Assembly (NCBI RefSeq): GCF_014698795.1
Contig: NZ_JACJTR010000024.1
Span: 44,493 to 108,492 of the forward strand
DNA: 64,000 bases
DNA from: Nostoc sp. FACHB-892
Lineage (GTDB): Bacteria > Cyanobacteriota > Cyanobacteriia > Cyanobacteriales > Nostocaceae
Reading direction: 5' to 3'
The position numbers and the translations under genes were made by a program. The notes below the pieces were generated by a model. The model was not told where the DNA came from, searched no databases, and saw only the letters and a program-made list of their open reading frames with translations. Below are positions 45,395-55,181 of the stretch, piece after piece. Position 1 is the first letter of the stretch; every line of letters begins with the position of its first letter.

Positions 45395-46441
45395 ATGTTA
45401 ATGGCAGATAGGCGAACAGACAAAGTAGGAAAAATAATCTACATTTTCCCAATTTCAATGATTGTATCAATAATCCTTTTTTTGGGTTTGAGCAGTGCAT
45501 GGGGTCGCCAACTTAAATCAATAGGGAGTCGTGAGTGTAAGGCGAATGGTCGAGTTGTTAATGCAGGAGATCGTTTTTTGGCAGCAGGTAGTCAACTGTG
45601 CCCAGGAGATCGTATTAACCCAGTTAATGGACGCACAGTCAGTGCTTTGTGTTATTTAAACGGAAAACTTTTAGATTTCAAACAGAGTAAGATTTTCGAT
45701 GCCTCTGACGAATGTTCATTGCCTCAGAAAAAAGCAAAGCTATGCACAGGACTGAACCCTAGCGGTTGCAATAATACTAAGAGTCCGCATGAGGATCAGG
45801 ATATACCAACATTAATTAGTCCCTATGGCAGTTCCATGTTGAGTAGTCGGCCTAAAATATCTTGGTATGCGGTTTCTAATGCTATTAGCTATACAGTAAT
45901 TGTGAGTAGCTACGAATTTTATTGGGAGAAAACAGTAGATAAAACTGTTACTACCCTGCCTTACCCCAAGGAACAAAAAGAGTTAAAACTTGGTAATACG
46001 TATAATTTTACTGTAATTGCAAACAAGGATAAATCTCTAGCAAGTTCCGAACCGTTAGTAATTATTGTTCTGCCAGAGAAAGAGCAAAATGAAATTAAAC
46101 AAAGAGTCCAGCATATCAATGAATTAAACTTACCCCCAGACGAAGCAGCCATTTTCGATCTACATGCTATATATATGTCTAGAAATCTTTTGAATGAAGC
46201 GATTGAGGCGTTAGAAGCACGAGTAGCAGTAGGAAGTCAAAATCCTACCCTTTATAGAGTATTAGCAGATCGATATTTAGAAGCATGGTTGCCGAATGAA
46301 GCGCTTCGTAATTATAATGTGGCAAACGAATTGGCAAAACGTAGTAGAAACTTAGATGAATTAGCTAAAGTGCAGCAAGGAGTAAATTTAGTACAATTTT
46401 ACAACCATCCGCCAACAAGAATAAATCCTGCCCAAAAATAA
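45395..46441 (+). CDS. exported or anchored protein with Fn3-like and TPR-like regions
   Basis: A 348-aa protein with a signal-anchor at residues about 13-35. Next is a Cys-containing region ('ECKANGRVVNAGDRF', 'LCPGDRINPVNGRTVSALC') reminiscent of FecR-type domains. A fibronectin III-like stretch ('PKISWYAVSNAISYTVIV') and a C-terminal helical TPR-like part ('NEAIEALEARVAVG') follow. I know similar proteins next to CHAT and two-partner secretion genes in cyanobacteria. Its 3' end overlaps the CHAT gene end by 43 bp on the opposite strand. It probably belongs with the kinase gene 65 bp upstream. Confidence 0.78.
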   Translation: MLMADRRTDKVGKIIYIFPISMIVSIILFLGLSSAWGRQLKSIGSRECKANGRVVNAGDRFLAAGSQLCPGDRINPVNGRTVSALCYLNGKLLDFKQSKIFDASDECSLPQKKAKLCTGLNPSGCNNTKSPHEDQDIPTLISPYGSSMLSSRPKISWYAVSNAISYTVIVSSYEFYWEKTVDKTVTTLPYPKEQKELKLGNTYNFTVIANKDKSLASSEPLVIIVLPEKEQNEIKQRVQHINELNLPPDEAAIFDLHAIYMSRNLLNEAIEALEARVAVGSQNPTLYRVLADRYLEAWLPNEALRNYNVANELAKRSRNLDELAKVQQGVNLVQFYNHPPTRINPAQK

Positions 46442-48903
46442 GGGTGGCTGTATCTAGAGTCTGATATTAAATTTAATTGCGCTTGACGCAATGCTTCTGC
46501 TTTGGGAACACCATTTTTCAAATTTTTGTAAAATTGTTCCATAAGTAAAGCAGTGGAGTCAGCGTCTACCTTCCATAAAGTTGCCACTGTACTTCTTGCG
46601 CCTGCTTGTGCAGCTACTCCAGCAATTCCTAGTGCTGACCTCTTATTGCCTTTGGCAGTCTGACAAGCACTTAAAACTAATAATTCAATTCCATCTTCAT
46701 TGGATCGAGCGCTGAATTTTAGTAGGCTATAAAACTCTAGTGCGTTAATCGCTTTGTCCCAAGTAAAGAACATTGTCCTTTTAGCCTCAGAGCTAAATTG
46801 AGCGTGAGTAGTTAAATGAACAATAGGAAAGTTAAAACTACTCAACTGTTGCCCAAGCGCTTGACCAGTAAACTTTTCGTTTAGCAAAACTTTTGAAGAA
46901 GAAGTTTGTTGCTTTACATATTCTATCTCTTCTTTCACTTTTGGTAGTGCTTTCATATTTTCAAGAACATTTAAAGTCCTAAGACTGGGATTGATTTCAG
47001 ACAGTCCACCAATTAAAGCTCTTAACTGCTCTTTAAGTAAGAGCTTGGGTTGTCGAACTCTAGAGCCTAAAGTTTGAGCAATACTATAATATTTAAATAA
47101 ATAATCGTTACCATCATGAAGCAGCCCTATTGGTAAGCTTTGGAAAGATGTATCTAAAGTAAACACTAGTGTTCCTGATGAAGGCAAATATGTTTTTATG
47201 GGCGCGATTAGCAAGTCATAGAGTGACCGAGGAAAAGAAAGAATGTCAATTTCAGCGGTAGAGGACAATCGAAGGGATTGTAAGATTTCTAATAAATTAT
47301 CAACATTAGTTTTAACTAGCCTAGAATCAACAGGATGGCTATGAAGGGAGCCATTAGCCAACTGTAAAATTACTTCTACACTTTCATCCAAATCAATTAT
47401 GTGAACTACTGTCGGAGCGGTAGGCAAGTTTTTAACCTCGTTCAAAGGTATAATGTCAAGATTTCCGCACTGGAGAAAATTTTCTAGTTGAGCTATATGC
47501 AATCGTTCATTTGTCTGGATTACTCGTTCTAAGTCAGGATTAGGGGAAGCTAAGAGTAATCGCATATATTCTCGGTATATAGGCTCCACTTTTTCTTGAA
47601 AGGAAAATTGTAAATTTGCGTTATTTGGTAAGAGGTTTTTACGAACTTGAGTAATATTTTCAATTGCAGCACCATAAGCTTGAAGGGCTGCTTTAGTTCT
47701 TTTTTTCCTTTGGTATAATTTTCCTAATTCCTGTTGCCATTGGTAGGCAATATCTGATGCCTGAACTGACTGAGCTTGGCTTAAAGCTTGTTCAAAATAG
47801 GTTTGTGATTGCTTTGGATTTAATTTACCTAGAATACCAAAACTTTCTGATTTTAGCCGATGGTTGTTCGTGCTTTGAGCAGTTCGCAAAGCGCTTTTAG
47901 CGTATCCAATGGCTACTGAGCGTAATTGTTGATCTGAGATTTGATTCAGGCTGTTAGCAAAGTTAAGTTTGGCATAAACAGATTGACTAGCAGGTAATTG
48001 AGAAAATATTGAGGAGTTTTTTAACACTAAGTCAACTGCTGGCTGAATCTGTTCAGTAATACTAGCGCGAACAATAGCTAAATTCGTTTTACCTAATCTC
48101 ACCTCTATCGTCAGCCATTCCTGAAAATCTAATAGTAAATTCAAGTGCTGTAATTGAGATTGTAATTGTACTTCTTGAGAAGTCGTTGATGAATTATTTA
48201 TTTGCTGATAAATATCAAGGGACTCTAAGGCTTTTTTTTGAACTAAAAAGCTAGCTTCTTTTTTGAAAGCTGATTCTTCTATTGAACTATAATTATCTCT
48301 TGCTTGTTTGTAAAATGAATTTTCAGTATTTCCCAAAGAAAGTAAAATTCTACTATGGTCAGCAGATGAAAGATTTTTAGCTGTTGACAATATTTTTGCC
48401 AAAACTATTTTTGATTCATCTAACTTGCCAATTGAGCGCAATACATCTGCCAAGTTATGCCATGCAAGCAGATTCAGAGGTGTTGGCTTTTGCTGATCAA
48501 TTGCTTTCGTCAGTAGTTCTGTTGTAGATTCAGTAGATTGCTCTGAGGGGATGGCGCAAATATCGGCATCTGTATCTAACTTCAAAGCTTGTAAAAGTGT
48601 AGTACAAGCTCGACGATTTAACCCTAAAGCTTGTAGGGCATAGTTCTGGTTGATTAAACTGCCTGTAACGCCCTCCTGATAGTGAATTTGACGATAAATT
48701 TTTGTGGCTTCTTCCCAGTCTTGAAGTGCTTCTACGGCTCGGCCTTCATCAAAAAAATTTTTTCCTCTTTGGGTTAATAATCGTGCCTGATTATGTCTTT
48801 TATCTGTAGCATAAGCAGGAGCAATAAATGCTTTGTTATTAAACGTAAATAACCCTGCAATGCTTAAAAAAAAGTATTTAGCCCAATCTCGACGTTTAAT
48901 CAT
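46399..48903 (-). CDS. CHAT-domain protease with TPR repeats
   Basis: An 834-aa protein with an N-terminal signal-like segment (residues 8-30), helical TPR-type repeats over most of the length, and a C-terminal CHAT caspase-fold domain. The catalytic His is H700 in 'VHLTTHAQF' and the Cys is C747 in 'VLSACQTAKG'; 'GARSTVATLWKVDADSTALL' is the usual following helix. CHAT-TPR proteins cleave partner proteins on signal. It precedes the hemagglutinin-like tpsA gene by 9 bp on the transcript side (tpsA first), so the two are one operon. The hemagglutinin-like protein or a TPS factor may be a substrate. Confidence 0.92.
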   Translation of the reverse strand: MIKRRDWAKYFFLSIAGLFTFNNKAFIAPAYATDKRHNQARLLTQRGKNFFDEGRAVEALQDWEEATKIYRQIHYQEGVTGSLINQNYALQALGLNRRACTTLLQALKLDTDADICAIPSEQSTESTTELLTKAIDQQKPTPLNLLAWHNLADVLRSIGKLDESKIVLAKILSTAKNLSSADHSRILLSLGNTENSFYKQARDNYSSIEESAFKKEASFLVQKKALESLDIYQQINNSSTTSQEVQLQSQLQHLNLLLDFQEWLTIEVRLGKTNLAIVRASITEQIQPAVDLVLKNSSIFSQLPASQSVYAKLNFANSLNQISDQQLRSVAIGYAKSALRTAQSTNNHRLKSESFGILGKLNPKQSQTYFEQALSQAQSVQASDIAYQWQQELGKLYQRKKRTKAALQAYGAAIENITQVRKNLLPNNANLQFSFQEKVEPIYREYMRLLLASPNPDLERVIQTNERLHIAQLENFLQCGNLDIIPLNEVKNLPTAPTVVHIIDLDESVEVILQLANGSLHSHPVDSRLVKTNVDNLLEILQSLRLSSTAEIDILSFPRSLYDLLIAPIKTYLPSSGTLVFTLDTSFQSLPIGLLHDGNDYLFKYYSIAQTLGSRVRQPKLLLKEQLRALIGGLSEINPSLRTLNVLENMKALPKVKEEIEYVKQQTSSSKVLLNEKFTGQALGQQLSSFNFPIVHLTTHAQFSSEAKRTMFFTWDKAINALEFYSLLKFSARSNEDGIELLVLSACQTAKGNKRSALGIAGVAAQAGARSTVATLWKVDADSTALLMEQFYKNLKNGVPKAEALRQAQLNLISDSRYSHPYFWAGFILVGGWL

Positions 48904-48912
48904 TAATTTTTA

Positions 48913-51525
48913 CTAAAATTGATTCAAACCTACCTTTTTAACTTCGTCGGCACATGGATTAGCAGACGATGCACTGTTAGCACTCACTGACCCAGAATTT
49001 GTTGTCAAAAAAATTCTGCCATCAGATTCTTGTACTACAGCTTGTGCTTCTAATATTTGCGTAGGCTCTTGATCCCTTGATTTTAGTTTTCCCAAATCAT
49101 TGTCGGACTGATCTAGAAGAGAGTTGTCTTGCCAAATAGGGTTTTGAGATAGCAGGTTGCTAGGACTAGGAAATAAACCGTCGTGTCCACTAACAACGAA
49201 AGTACTTGCTATTGTGTCTGATCGCCCTTGGCAGACTGATGCAATCTTTGTATCTGTTTGAACTGCTTCTAGTTCTATCTTGGGTTGTACATTGTTTCCT
49301 ATTAAAAAGTTAACCTCAACTGTGCCGTTAACACCTCGCTCAGAACTGGCTGTAAATTGGCTGTTGGCAGAAAGGAAAAGCCCTTTAGTATCGATTTTGA
49401 TATTACCTCCCCTTCCTTCAAAAGCATTAGCAGTTATGCTACTGTCTCCTAAAGAGAATAAGTTTTTCGTATTAATAGTTACGTTCCCACCATCGCCATC
49501 ACTACCTTGCTGCCCAGCAGTTGCGGAGATGGTGGCATCTCGTAGTTGTAAAAAATTTGAATTGATGTCAATATCACCACCTTGTCCTACAGCAGTGGTT
49601 GCAGTAATAGCGCCGGAACTGGCGACGCTGATGCGATTGGCATTTACTTGAAGTGTGCCAGCGTCGCCAGTTCCATCATTTTTGACGCTCAACGATCCGC
49701 TATCCATAATATTTAAGCGGCTGGTATTGACAGTTACGCTTCCTGCATCACCAGTGGGGGCTAGTGGTACGCTGGGGAATCTTGCTCTTAAACTTTCATT
49801 TAAAATAGCTGCTGACGACTGTATGGAGCTAGGAAACTTTGAATTTGGATTAACGCCTGAAACTTCTATAAAATCAAAAGCATTGATAGTAAGGCTACCG
49901 GCATTTCCATAAGATACCGTGGTTGTATTTACAGTTGCTCCATCTCGAATAAATAGTTTTGGGGTATTAATTTCTAAGTTACCAGCGTTACCACTCCCAA
50001 AAGTATTAGCCTGAATGAGACTAGGCTCCAGAGAAGAAGATTGTCCTGTTAACTCTATAAAATCTTTTGCGCTTACTAAAACATTTCCTCCCTTGCCGTT
50101 AGCGAAAGTAAGAGAGCCTAAGCTACCTCCATTCCTAATAATGACACTTTCTGATGTTAAATTTAAATTGCCACTGCGTCCCGAAGATCTAGTGGAAATT
50201 GCAGTAATAGTTCCTCTGTTATCTAAAATTAATTCTCCTATCTTTGCAGTTATATCTCCTCCATTGCCAGAACTATAGCTGAATGTGTTAATACCACCTA
50301 AGCCAGAAGGATTGATAATAGATGGAGTAGAACCAACAATTTTTAAATTGTTGGCATTCACCGATACTATTCCTCCTGGCGTATCACTAAAAGTAGTGGT
50401 GGCTATTTGCGCTCCTTCAATGATAAAATTTTTTGCATTGACTTCAATATTTTCTCCTGGTGTCTTGCCAAAATTACTAGTAAAGATAGCACTGGTATTA
50501 AATTGAGATTCTCCTTTAACTTCTAAAAAATTAGAGGCATTAATAGTGGTTTCTCCATTTTGCTTATAACCATAGGTTTGGCTAGCGATCAAGGAGCCAT
50601 TTAAAACTTTTATCTCACGTCCTTGGATATTAATACTTTTTCCTACACCTTCATTACTTCCAACGTAAACTAAAGCGCTTTGTGATAAACTTATGTCTCT
50701 AAATATTTGTTTGTTTTCATAATTAAAAACCCATTTATTATTATCTGGTTTGATGCCTATGTTTCCTTGAGCGACGCTTCCTACCTCAATGTTTCCATTT
50801 CTTGTACTAAGTATTCCTCCTTCTATTGATACGTCTCCTCCTAACAAGGCTAAAGTTTTGCCAGGATTTACTTGCAAACCATTAGCAAATCTACTAGCAT
50901 CAAAAGGAAAATTAAAATCGAAGCCTTGAATAGTGTGACCTGCTCCTTGTACTTTAATTGCCCCAGGATTTATACCAAACTCTAGCCCCCTCGCTATATT
51001 TACTTTTAACAAAGGAGAAGATTGAGGGTTTTTAGCACTGAACTCAATATCATTATCAAATTTAATGCTATCTGCTGTACTTGCCAAAAATGAGCCGCCA
51101 ATGTCTAATCGAGCATTTTTACCGAATATAATACCATTGGGATTTATTAAAAATAAATTTGCTGTCCCATTAGCTCGAATTAATCCATCAATATTGGAAA
51201 TAGATTTACCTGTCACTCGACTAAAAATGTTCTGAATATTCGGAGTATTATTAAAGTAAGCAGTGCTACCAGTAGGAATAGAGAAGTCTTTAAAGCTATG
51301 AAATAAGGTAGTACCTAATTGAGTTCCATCCTCAATATTACTGATATTTCCCTCCGATTTTATTAGAGTATTATTCGTTAGACTTGCATCTGGAACAATT
51401 TGTTGAGCTTCGGACGGGAAAATTGTTGATAAAGAAAAAAGTATTAGCATTATAGCAATACTTTTATATTTTTTCAGCATTGCAACGCTGTTTTTTTGTC
51501 CTAGCTTAATCATTGAATTAACCAT
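48913..51525 (-). CDS. two-partner secretion exoprotein TpsA (filamentous hemagglutinin-like)
   Basis: About 870 aa from ATG 51525, with a signal peptide ('SIAIMLILFSLSTIFPSEA'). The TPS/hemagglutination domain follows: 'LFHSFKDFSIPTGSTAYFNN', 'IQNIFSRVTGKSISNIDGLI', 'NGTANLFLINPNGIIFG', the family's hallmark string. The remainder is beta-helix with many N/G/S-rich units ('GGNVLVSAKDFIELTG', 'GNAGSLTINAFDFIEVSG'). It would be exported by the TpsB gene at 53410 and stay at or leave the cell surface. The C-terminus is short compared with large adhesins. Forms an operon with the CHAT gene. Confidence 0.9.
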   Translation of the reverse strand: MVNSMIKLGQKNSVAMLKKYKSIAIMLILFSLSTIFPSEAQQIVPDASLTNNTLIKSEGNISNIEDGTQLGTTLFHSFKDFSIPTGSTAYFNNTPNIQNIFSRVTGKSISNIDGLIRANGTANLFLINPNGIIFGKNARLDIGGSFLASTADSIKFDNDIEFSAKNPQSSPLLKVNIARGLEFGINPGAIKVQGAGHTIQGFDFNFPFDASRFANGLQVNPGKTLALLGGDVSIEGGILSTRNGNIEVGSVAQGNIGIKPDNNKWVFNYENKQIFRDISLSQSALVYVGSNEGVGKSINIQGREIKVLNGSLIASQTYGYKQNGETTINASNFLEVKGESQFNTSAIFTSNFGKTPGENIEVNAKNFIIEGAQIATTTFSDTPGGIVSVNANNLKIVGSTPSIINPSGLGGINTFSYSSGNGGDITAKIGELILDNRGTITAISTRSSGRSGNLNLTSESVIIRNGGSLGSLTFANGKGGNVLVSAKDFIELTGQSSSLEPSLIQANTFGSGNAGNLEINTPKLFIRDGATVNTTTVSYGNAGSLTINAFDFIEVSGVNPNSKFPSSIQSSAAILNESLRARFPSVPLAPTGDAGSVTVNTSRLNIMDSGSLSVKNDGTGDAGTLQVNANRISVASSGAITATTAVGQGGDIDINSNFLQLRDATISATAGQQGSDGDGGNVTINTKNLFSLGDSSITANAFEGRGGNIKIDTKGLFLSANSQFTASSERGVNGTVEVNFLIGNNVQPKIELEAVQTDTKIASVCQGRSDTIASTFVVSGHDGLFPSPSNLLSQNPIWQDNSLLDQSDNDLGKLKSRDQEPTQILEAQAVVQESDGRIFLTTNSGSVSANSASSANPCADEVKKVGLNQF

Positions 51526-51663
51526 GTTACTACTAATGGTAATAAGATTGTAAATCAACTTTGTCTCACAAGTAAAAATTGCAGTTTTTAGTTTGAAGCC
51601 TATATGATTACTTAGTATATACTGTATATTCAGATATAAATCATTGTAGTAGCTTGATTAATT

Positions 51664-53004
51664 ATGTCTCTTCCTAACGGGCCAAAAGCTTCCTCTTGGA
51701 TACAAACAGTTCAGTTTTTTCTTCGACCACTAGAAACATTAGATGTTTGGTATCAAATGTATGGGGATACTTTTAGGGTATTGGGAAACGAGCTTCCTGC
51801 CACTATTTTCTTTAGTAATCCAGAAGCTATACAAAAAATTTTTACAGCCAACTATGAATATTTTGAATCTACTCAAAATAATAATTTATTAAAGCTTTTG
51901 TTAGGAGAAAATTCTATTCTCTCTTCTAGTGGCGAACAGCATCAACGACACAAACGAATACTGCTACCTCCTTTTCATTCAGAGCGAATGCGTGATTATA
52001 GTCAAGTCATTTGTGAAATTACTGAACAAATAATTGGAGAATGGATTCCAGGTAAGATATTTGTAGTTAATTCAGTTATGAAAGAAATTTCTATTCGCAT
52101 CATTCTTGATGTTGTATTTGGACTACAAAACGATGATCGTTATAATTGCCTGAAACAATTGTTAGTTTCCCTGTTTGATGTTCTTCACAATCCTTTTAAT
52201 TCAATTTTTTTGATGTTTCTTCCTGTGTTACAAAAAAAACTAGAATTTTGGAGATTGGAAGAGAGTCTAATGAGTCAACTCCAGCAAATTGATAAATTAG
52301 TATATGCAATTATTGCTGAACGAAAAGCGCAACGTAATTATCCAGGGAAGGATATTTTAAGTATGCTTCTGGAAGCATCTCATGAATCTGGGGAACCACT
52401 AACAAATATTGAATTGCGTGATTCTTTGATAACGCTATTGTTCGCAGGATATGAAACCACGTCATCTGCTCTTTCTTGGGGATTGTACTGGAGTTATTTT
52501 TCGGCAGAAATTCACAAAAATCTCCTATTTGAACTTAACTCCTTTACCACCACCAATGACAAGAGTAGAATAGCACAATTACCTTATCTGAGTGCTGTTT
52601 GTTCTGAAACATTACGCTTTTACCCAATTTCTTTAATGCCTTTTTCACGGTTTGTACAAAAGCCTATGGAGATCATGGGTTATCAGCTTGAACCGAATAC
52701 AATCGTTAATGTTTCAATTTACTTAGCTCACCAAAGGGAACAAGTGTACCCACAACCAAAGATGTTTAGACCAGAGCGATTTCTAGATCGTCAATTTTCT
52801 CCATACGAGTATTTGCCATTTGGTGGTGGCAGTCGTCGCTGTATCGGAGCAGCATTAGCACAACTTGAAATCAAGCTTGTTCTGGCAACTATACTGTCAC
52901 GCTTGCAATTGGGATTAGTGAGTTCTCGTCCTATGAAGCCTATTAGACGAGGACTAATTATGGTTCCTCCAACATTTGAAATGGTAGTAACTGGAGTGCA
53001 TTAG
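51664..53004 (+). CDS. cytochrome P450, CYP110-like
   Basis: A 446-aa P450. The start 'MSLPNGPKASSWIQTVQFF' is CYP110-like. The I-helix oxygen-binding motif is 'LLFAGYETTSSALSW', ExxR is 'ETLRF', and the heme-binding motif 'FGGGSRRCIG' places the axial Cys at C393. CYP110 enzymes of cyanobacteria oxidise fatty acids, alkanes or terpenes. No dedicated ferredoxin or reductase gene is nearby. It is divergent from tpsA and lies between tpsA and tpsB, splitting what is usually a compact secretion locus. Confidence 0.93.
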   Translation: MSLPNGPKASSWIQTVQFFLRPLETLDVWYQMYGDTFRVLGNELPATIFFSNPEAIQKIFTANYEYFESTQNNNLLKLLLGENSILSSSGEQHQRHKRILLPPFHSERMRDYSQVICEITEQIIGEWIPGKIFVVNSVMKEISIRIILDVVFGLQNDDRYNCLKQLLVSLFDVLHNPFNSIFLMFLPVLQKKLEFWRLEESLMSQLQQIDKLVYAIIAERKAQRNYPGKDILSMLLEASHESGEPLTNIELRDSLITLLFAGYETTSSALSWGLYWSYFSAEIHKNLLFELNSFTTTNDKSRIAQLPYLSAVCSETLRFYPISLMPFSRFVQKPMEIMGYQLEPNTIVNVSIYLAHQREQVYPQPKMFRPERFLDRQFSPYEYLPFGGGSRRCIGAALAQLEIKLVLATILSRLQLGLVSSRPMKPIRRGLIMVPPTFEMVVTGVH

Positions 53005-53409
53005 AACATTCTTGCTTCTGCCTATATAGTCTTGCACTAACACTCCGAATACCAACAAGGTGTATTTTGTTAATCATGATTTAGGGAACTTAGGGAGTTA
53101 GGTAAAAATGCAAAGTTTATCCGTAAGAATAAAAATTATGTAAATTAATTGTTTATCCTACGATTAACAGCGTTCATAATTGCTGCTAACTACAATTTTT
53201 TTGCCATAAAACTTTCTTTGATCATAGTTGCCAATTTAGGAGTACCTTATCAACTGAAAATCAGGATTTTAACATTGAACTTAATATCTAACATTTATCT
53301 GCTTGATATTGAATGCTTGAAGCTAAGAAAATTTTGAGATTGCGTTTGTTCTGATAAAACAGCAATCCTGTACAATTTCAGAGTTTGCGGCAATATCCTA
53401 CCGAATCTG
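53005..53409. other. intergenic region between P450 and tpsB
   Basis: AT-rich, without a convincing gene. A TGTACAAT box at about 53369-53376 lies 35-40 bp before the tpsB ATG and may be an extended -10 element; the -35 box is not clear. Confidence 0.4.
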
Positions 53410-55158
53410 ATGACCGATAAATCTCCCACAAGGCGCATATTGTTTTGGTTGCCTTTAAGTATATTGATAGTGCTTAGTGGTACTGTTAAAACCCTACATG
53501 CACAGACCACTACACAGCAGCCAAACCTCCCGCCTCCACAAAACATCCAGCCCCCTACACCGCAGCCACAACCCTTACCTCAACTACCCCAACGACAACC
53601 CTTACCAGAACTACTCCCGCCACAACAACCAACTCTACCCTCAGAAGAGGAACTCCCTAGCAAGCCGACAGAAAGAGTCACTGTTAAACACTTCGAGATT
53701 GTTGGTAGTACAGTTTTCAGCGAGGAAGAGTTAGCTAAAGCTGTGTCCAACTTTCTCAATCGGCAACTAGATATAGCCGACTTGTATGAAGCTCGTTCTA
53801 GAATCACGAATCTATACATCAGAAACGGTTACATTGCTTCTGGTGCATATATTCCACCTCAAGAAATTAGTCCGGGGTCAGGTGTGGTAAAAATTCAAGT
53901 AGTTGAAGGTAAACTTGAAAGCATTAAGATAACAGGTACTCGACGACTTTCTCCTAATTACGTGCGTGATCGCCTGAAATTAAACACTACGGGACCTGTA
54001 AACGAAAAACGTTTGTTAGATGCACTGCAACTCTTGCAGAACAATCCTTTGATCAAAAGACTATCTGCTGAGTTGTCACCTGGGGAGAAGCTCAACACAG
54101 CTGTCTTGACAGTCAACATAGAAGAAGCAGACACATTTAACACTCAAATCATACTCGACAACGGGCGATCGCCATCTGTAGGTAGCTTTCGTCGTCGGCT
54201 GCAAGTAACTGAAACAAACTTACTGGGAGTAGGAGATGGTTTAAGTGTGGGCTATACCAACACTGATGGTAGTAACTTGTTTGATGCTAGTTACACAATA
54301 CCCATCAATCCGAGAGATGGGACAATTTCTTTTACCTACGGGACTTCAGCAGCTAATGTTGTCGAAGAACCTTTCGACATCCTGGATATTCAAGCAGAAT
54401 CTCGGCAGTACGAACTGACGTATCGACAGCCAATAGTCCGAACTTCCAACCAGGAATTTGCGCTTGGCATAACTGCTTCCAGGAAAGAAAGCGAGGCTTC
54501 GTATGTAGATTTTGAAATTGGGCGAATTCCGTTCCCCTCTGATGGTGCAGATGACAAAGGGAACACGAGGGTATCAGCATTGCGATTTTTCCAGGAGTGG
54601 GTATCTCGCAATAACCGAGAAGTATTTGGAGTGCGATCGCAGTTCAACGTGGGACTTGATGCATTCGACGCGACGATAAATTCAGATAGAGCGGACAGTC
54701 GTTTTTTCAGTTGGCAAGGGCTTGCCCAATGGTTACGGCTGTTGGCTCGAGATACTCTGATGTTACTGCGTCTGAATACGCAACTAGCTACTACTACGCT
54801 TTTGCCGCTAGAACAGTTTGGCGCGGGTGGTGTAGATAGTGTACGAGGATATCGCCAAGATTTTTTCTTAGTTGATAATGGTGTGTTTGCTTCAGCTGAA
54901 GTGCAAGTGCCGATTCTCAGGGCTGGAGGTACTTTGCAAATGATTCCCTTTGCAGACTTCGGATTTGGGTGGAATGCAGGTACAGAAAATCCCGACTCAA
55001 ATATGTTGGCTTCTGTGGGGTTGGGATTGCAGTGGCGCGGGGGTGACTTTAATGCACGTATTGATTGGGGGATTCCGTTGGTGCCGATAGATTCTTCAGA
55101 CAGAAGAACTTGGCAGGAGAACGGGATTTTATTTTCTATTCAGTACAATGCGTTTTGA
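53410..55158 (+). CDS. TpsB outer-membrane transporter (ShlB/FhaC/HecB family)
   Basis: A 582-aa protein with a signal peptide (about residues 1-34), a Pro/Gln-rich linker (about 36-85), a POTRA domain ('VKHFEIVGSTVFSEEELA', 'YIASGAYIPPQEI', 'VVEGKLESIKITG') and a C-terminal beta-barrel. The conserved L6 loop appears as 'GGVDSVRGYRQD'. It exports the TpsA protein encoded at 48913 on the opposite strand. A C-terminal aromatic residue ('IQYNAF') fits outer-membrane insertion. ATG start; the promoter may be the TGTACAAT box upstream. Confidence 0.93.
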   Translation: MTDKSPTRRILFWLPLSILIVLSGTVKTLHAQTTTQQPNLPPPQNIQPPTPQPQPLPQLPQRQPLPELLPPQQPTLPSEEELPSKPTERVTVKHFEIVGSTVFSEEELAKAVSNFLNRQLDIADLYEARSRITNLYIRNGYIASGAYIPPQEISPGSGVVKIQVVEGKLESIKITGTRRLSPNYVRDRLKLNTTGPVNEKRLLDALQLLQNNPLIKRLSAELSPGEKLNTAVLTVNIEEADTFNTQIILDNGRSPSVGSFRRRLQVTETNLLGVGDGLSVGYTNTDGSNLFDASYTIPINPRDGTISFTYGTSAANVVEEPFDILDIQAESRQYELTYRQPIVRTSNQEFALGITASRKESEASYVDFEIGRIPFPSDGADDKGNTRVSALRFFQEWVSRNNREVFGVRSQFNVGLDAFDATINSDRADSRFFSWQGLAQWLRLLARDTLMLLRLNTQLATTTLLPLEQFGAGGVDSVRGYRQDFFLVDNGVFASAEVQVPILRAGGTLQMIPFADFGFGWNAGTENPDSNMLASVGLGLQWRGGDFNARIDWGIPLVPIDSSDRRTWQENGILFSIQYNAF

Positions 55159-55181
55159 ACGTGTGGCTATGCCGCTTGTGA

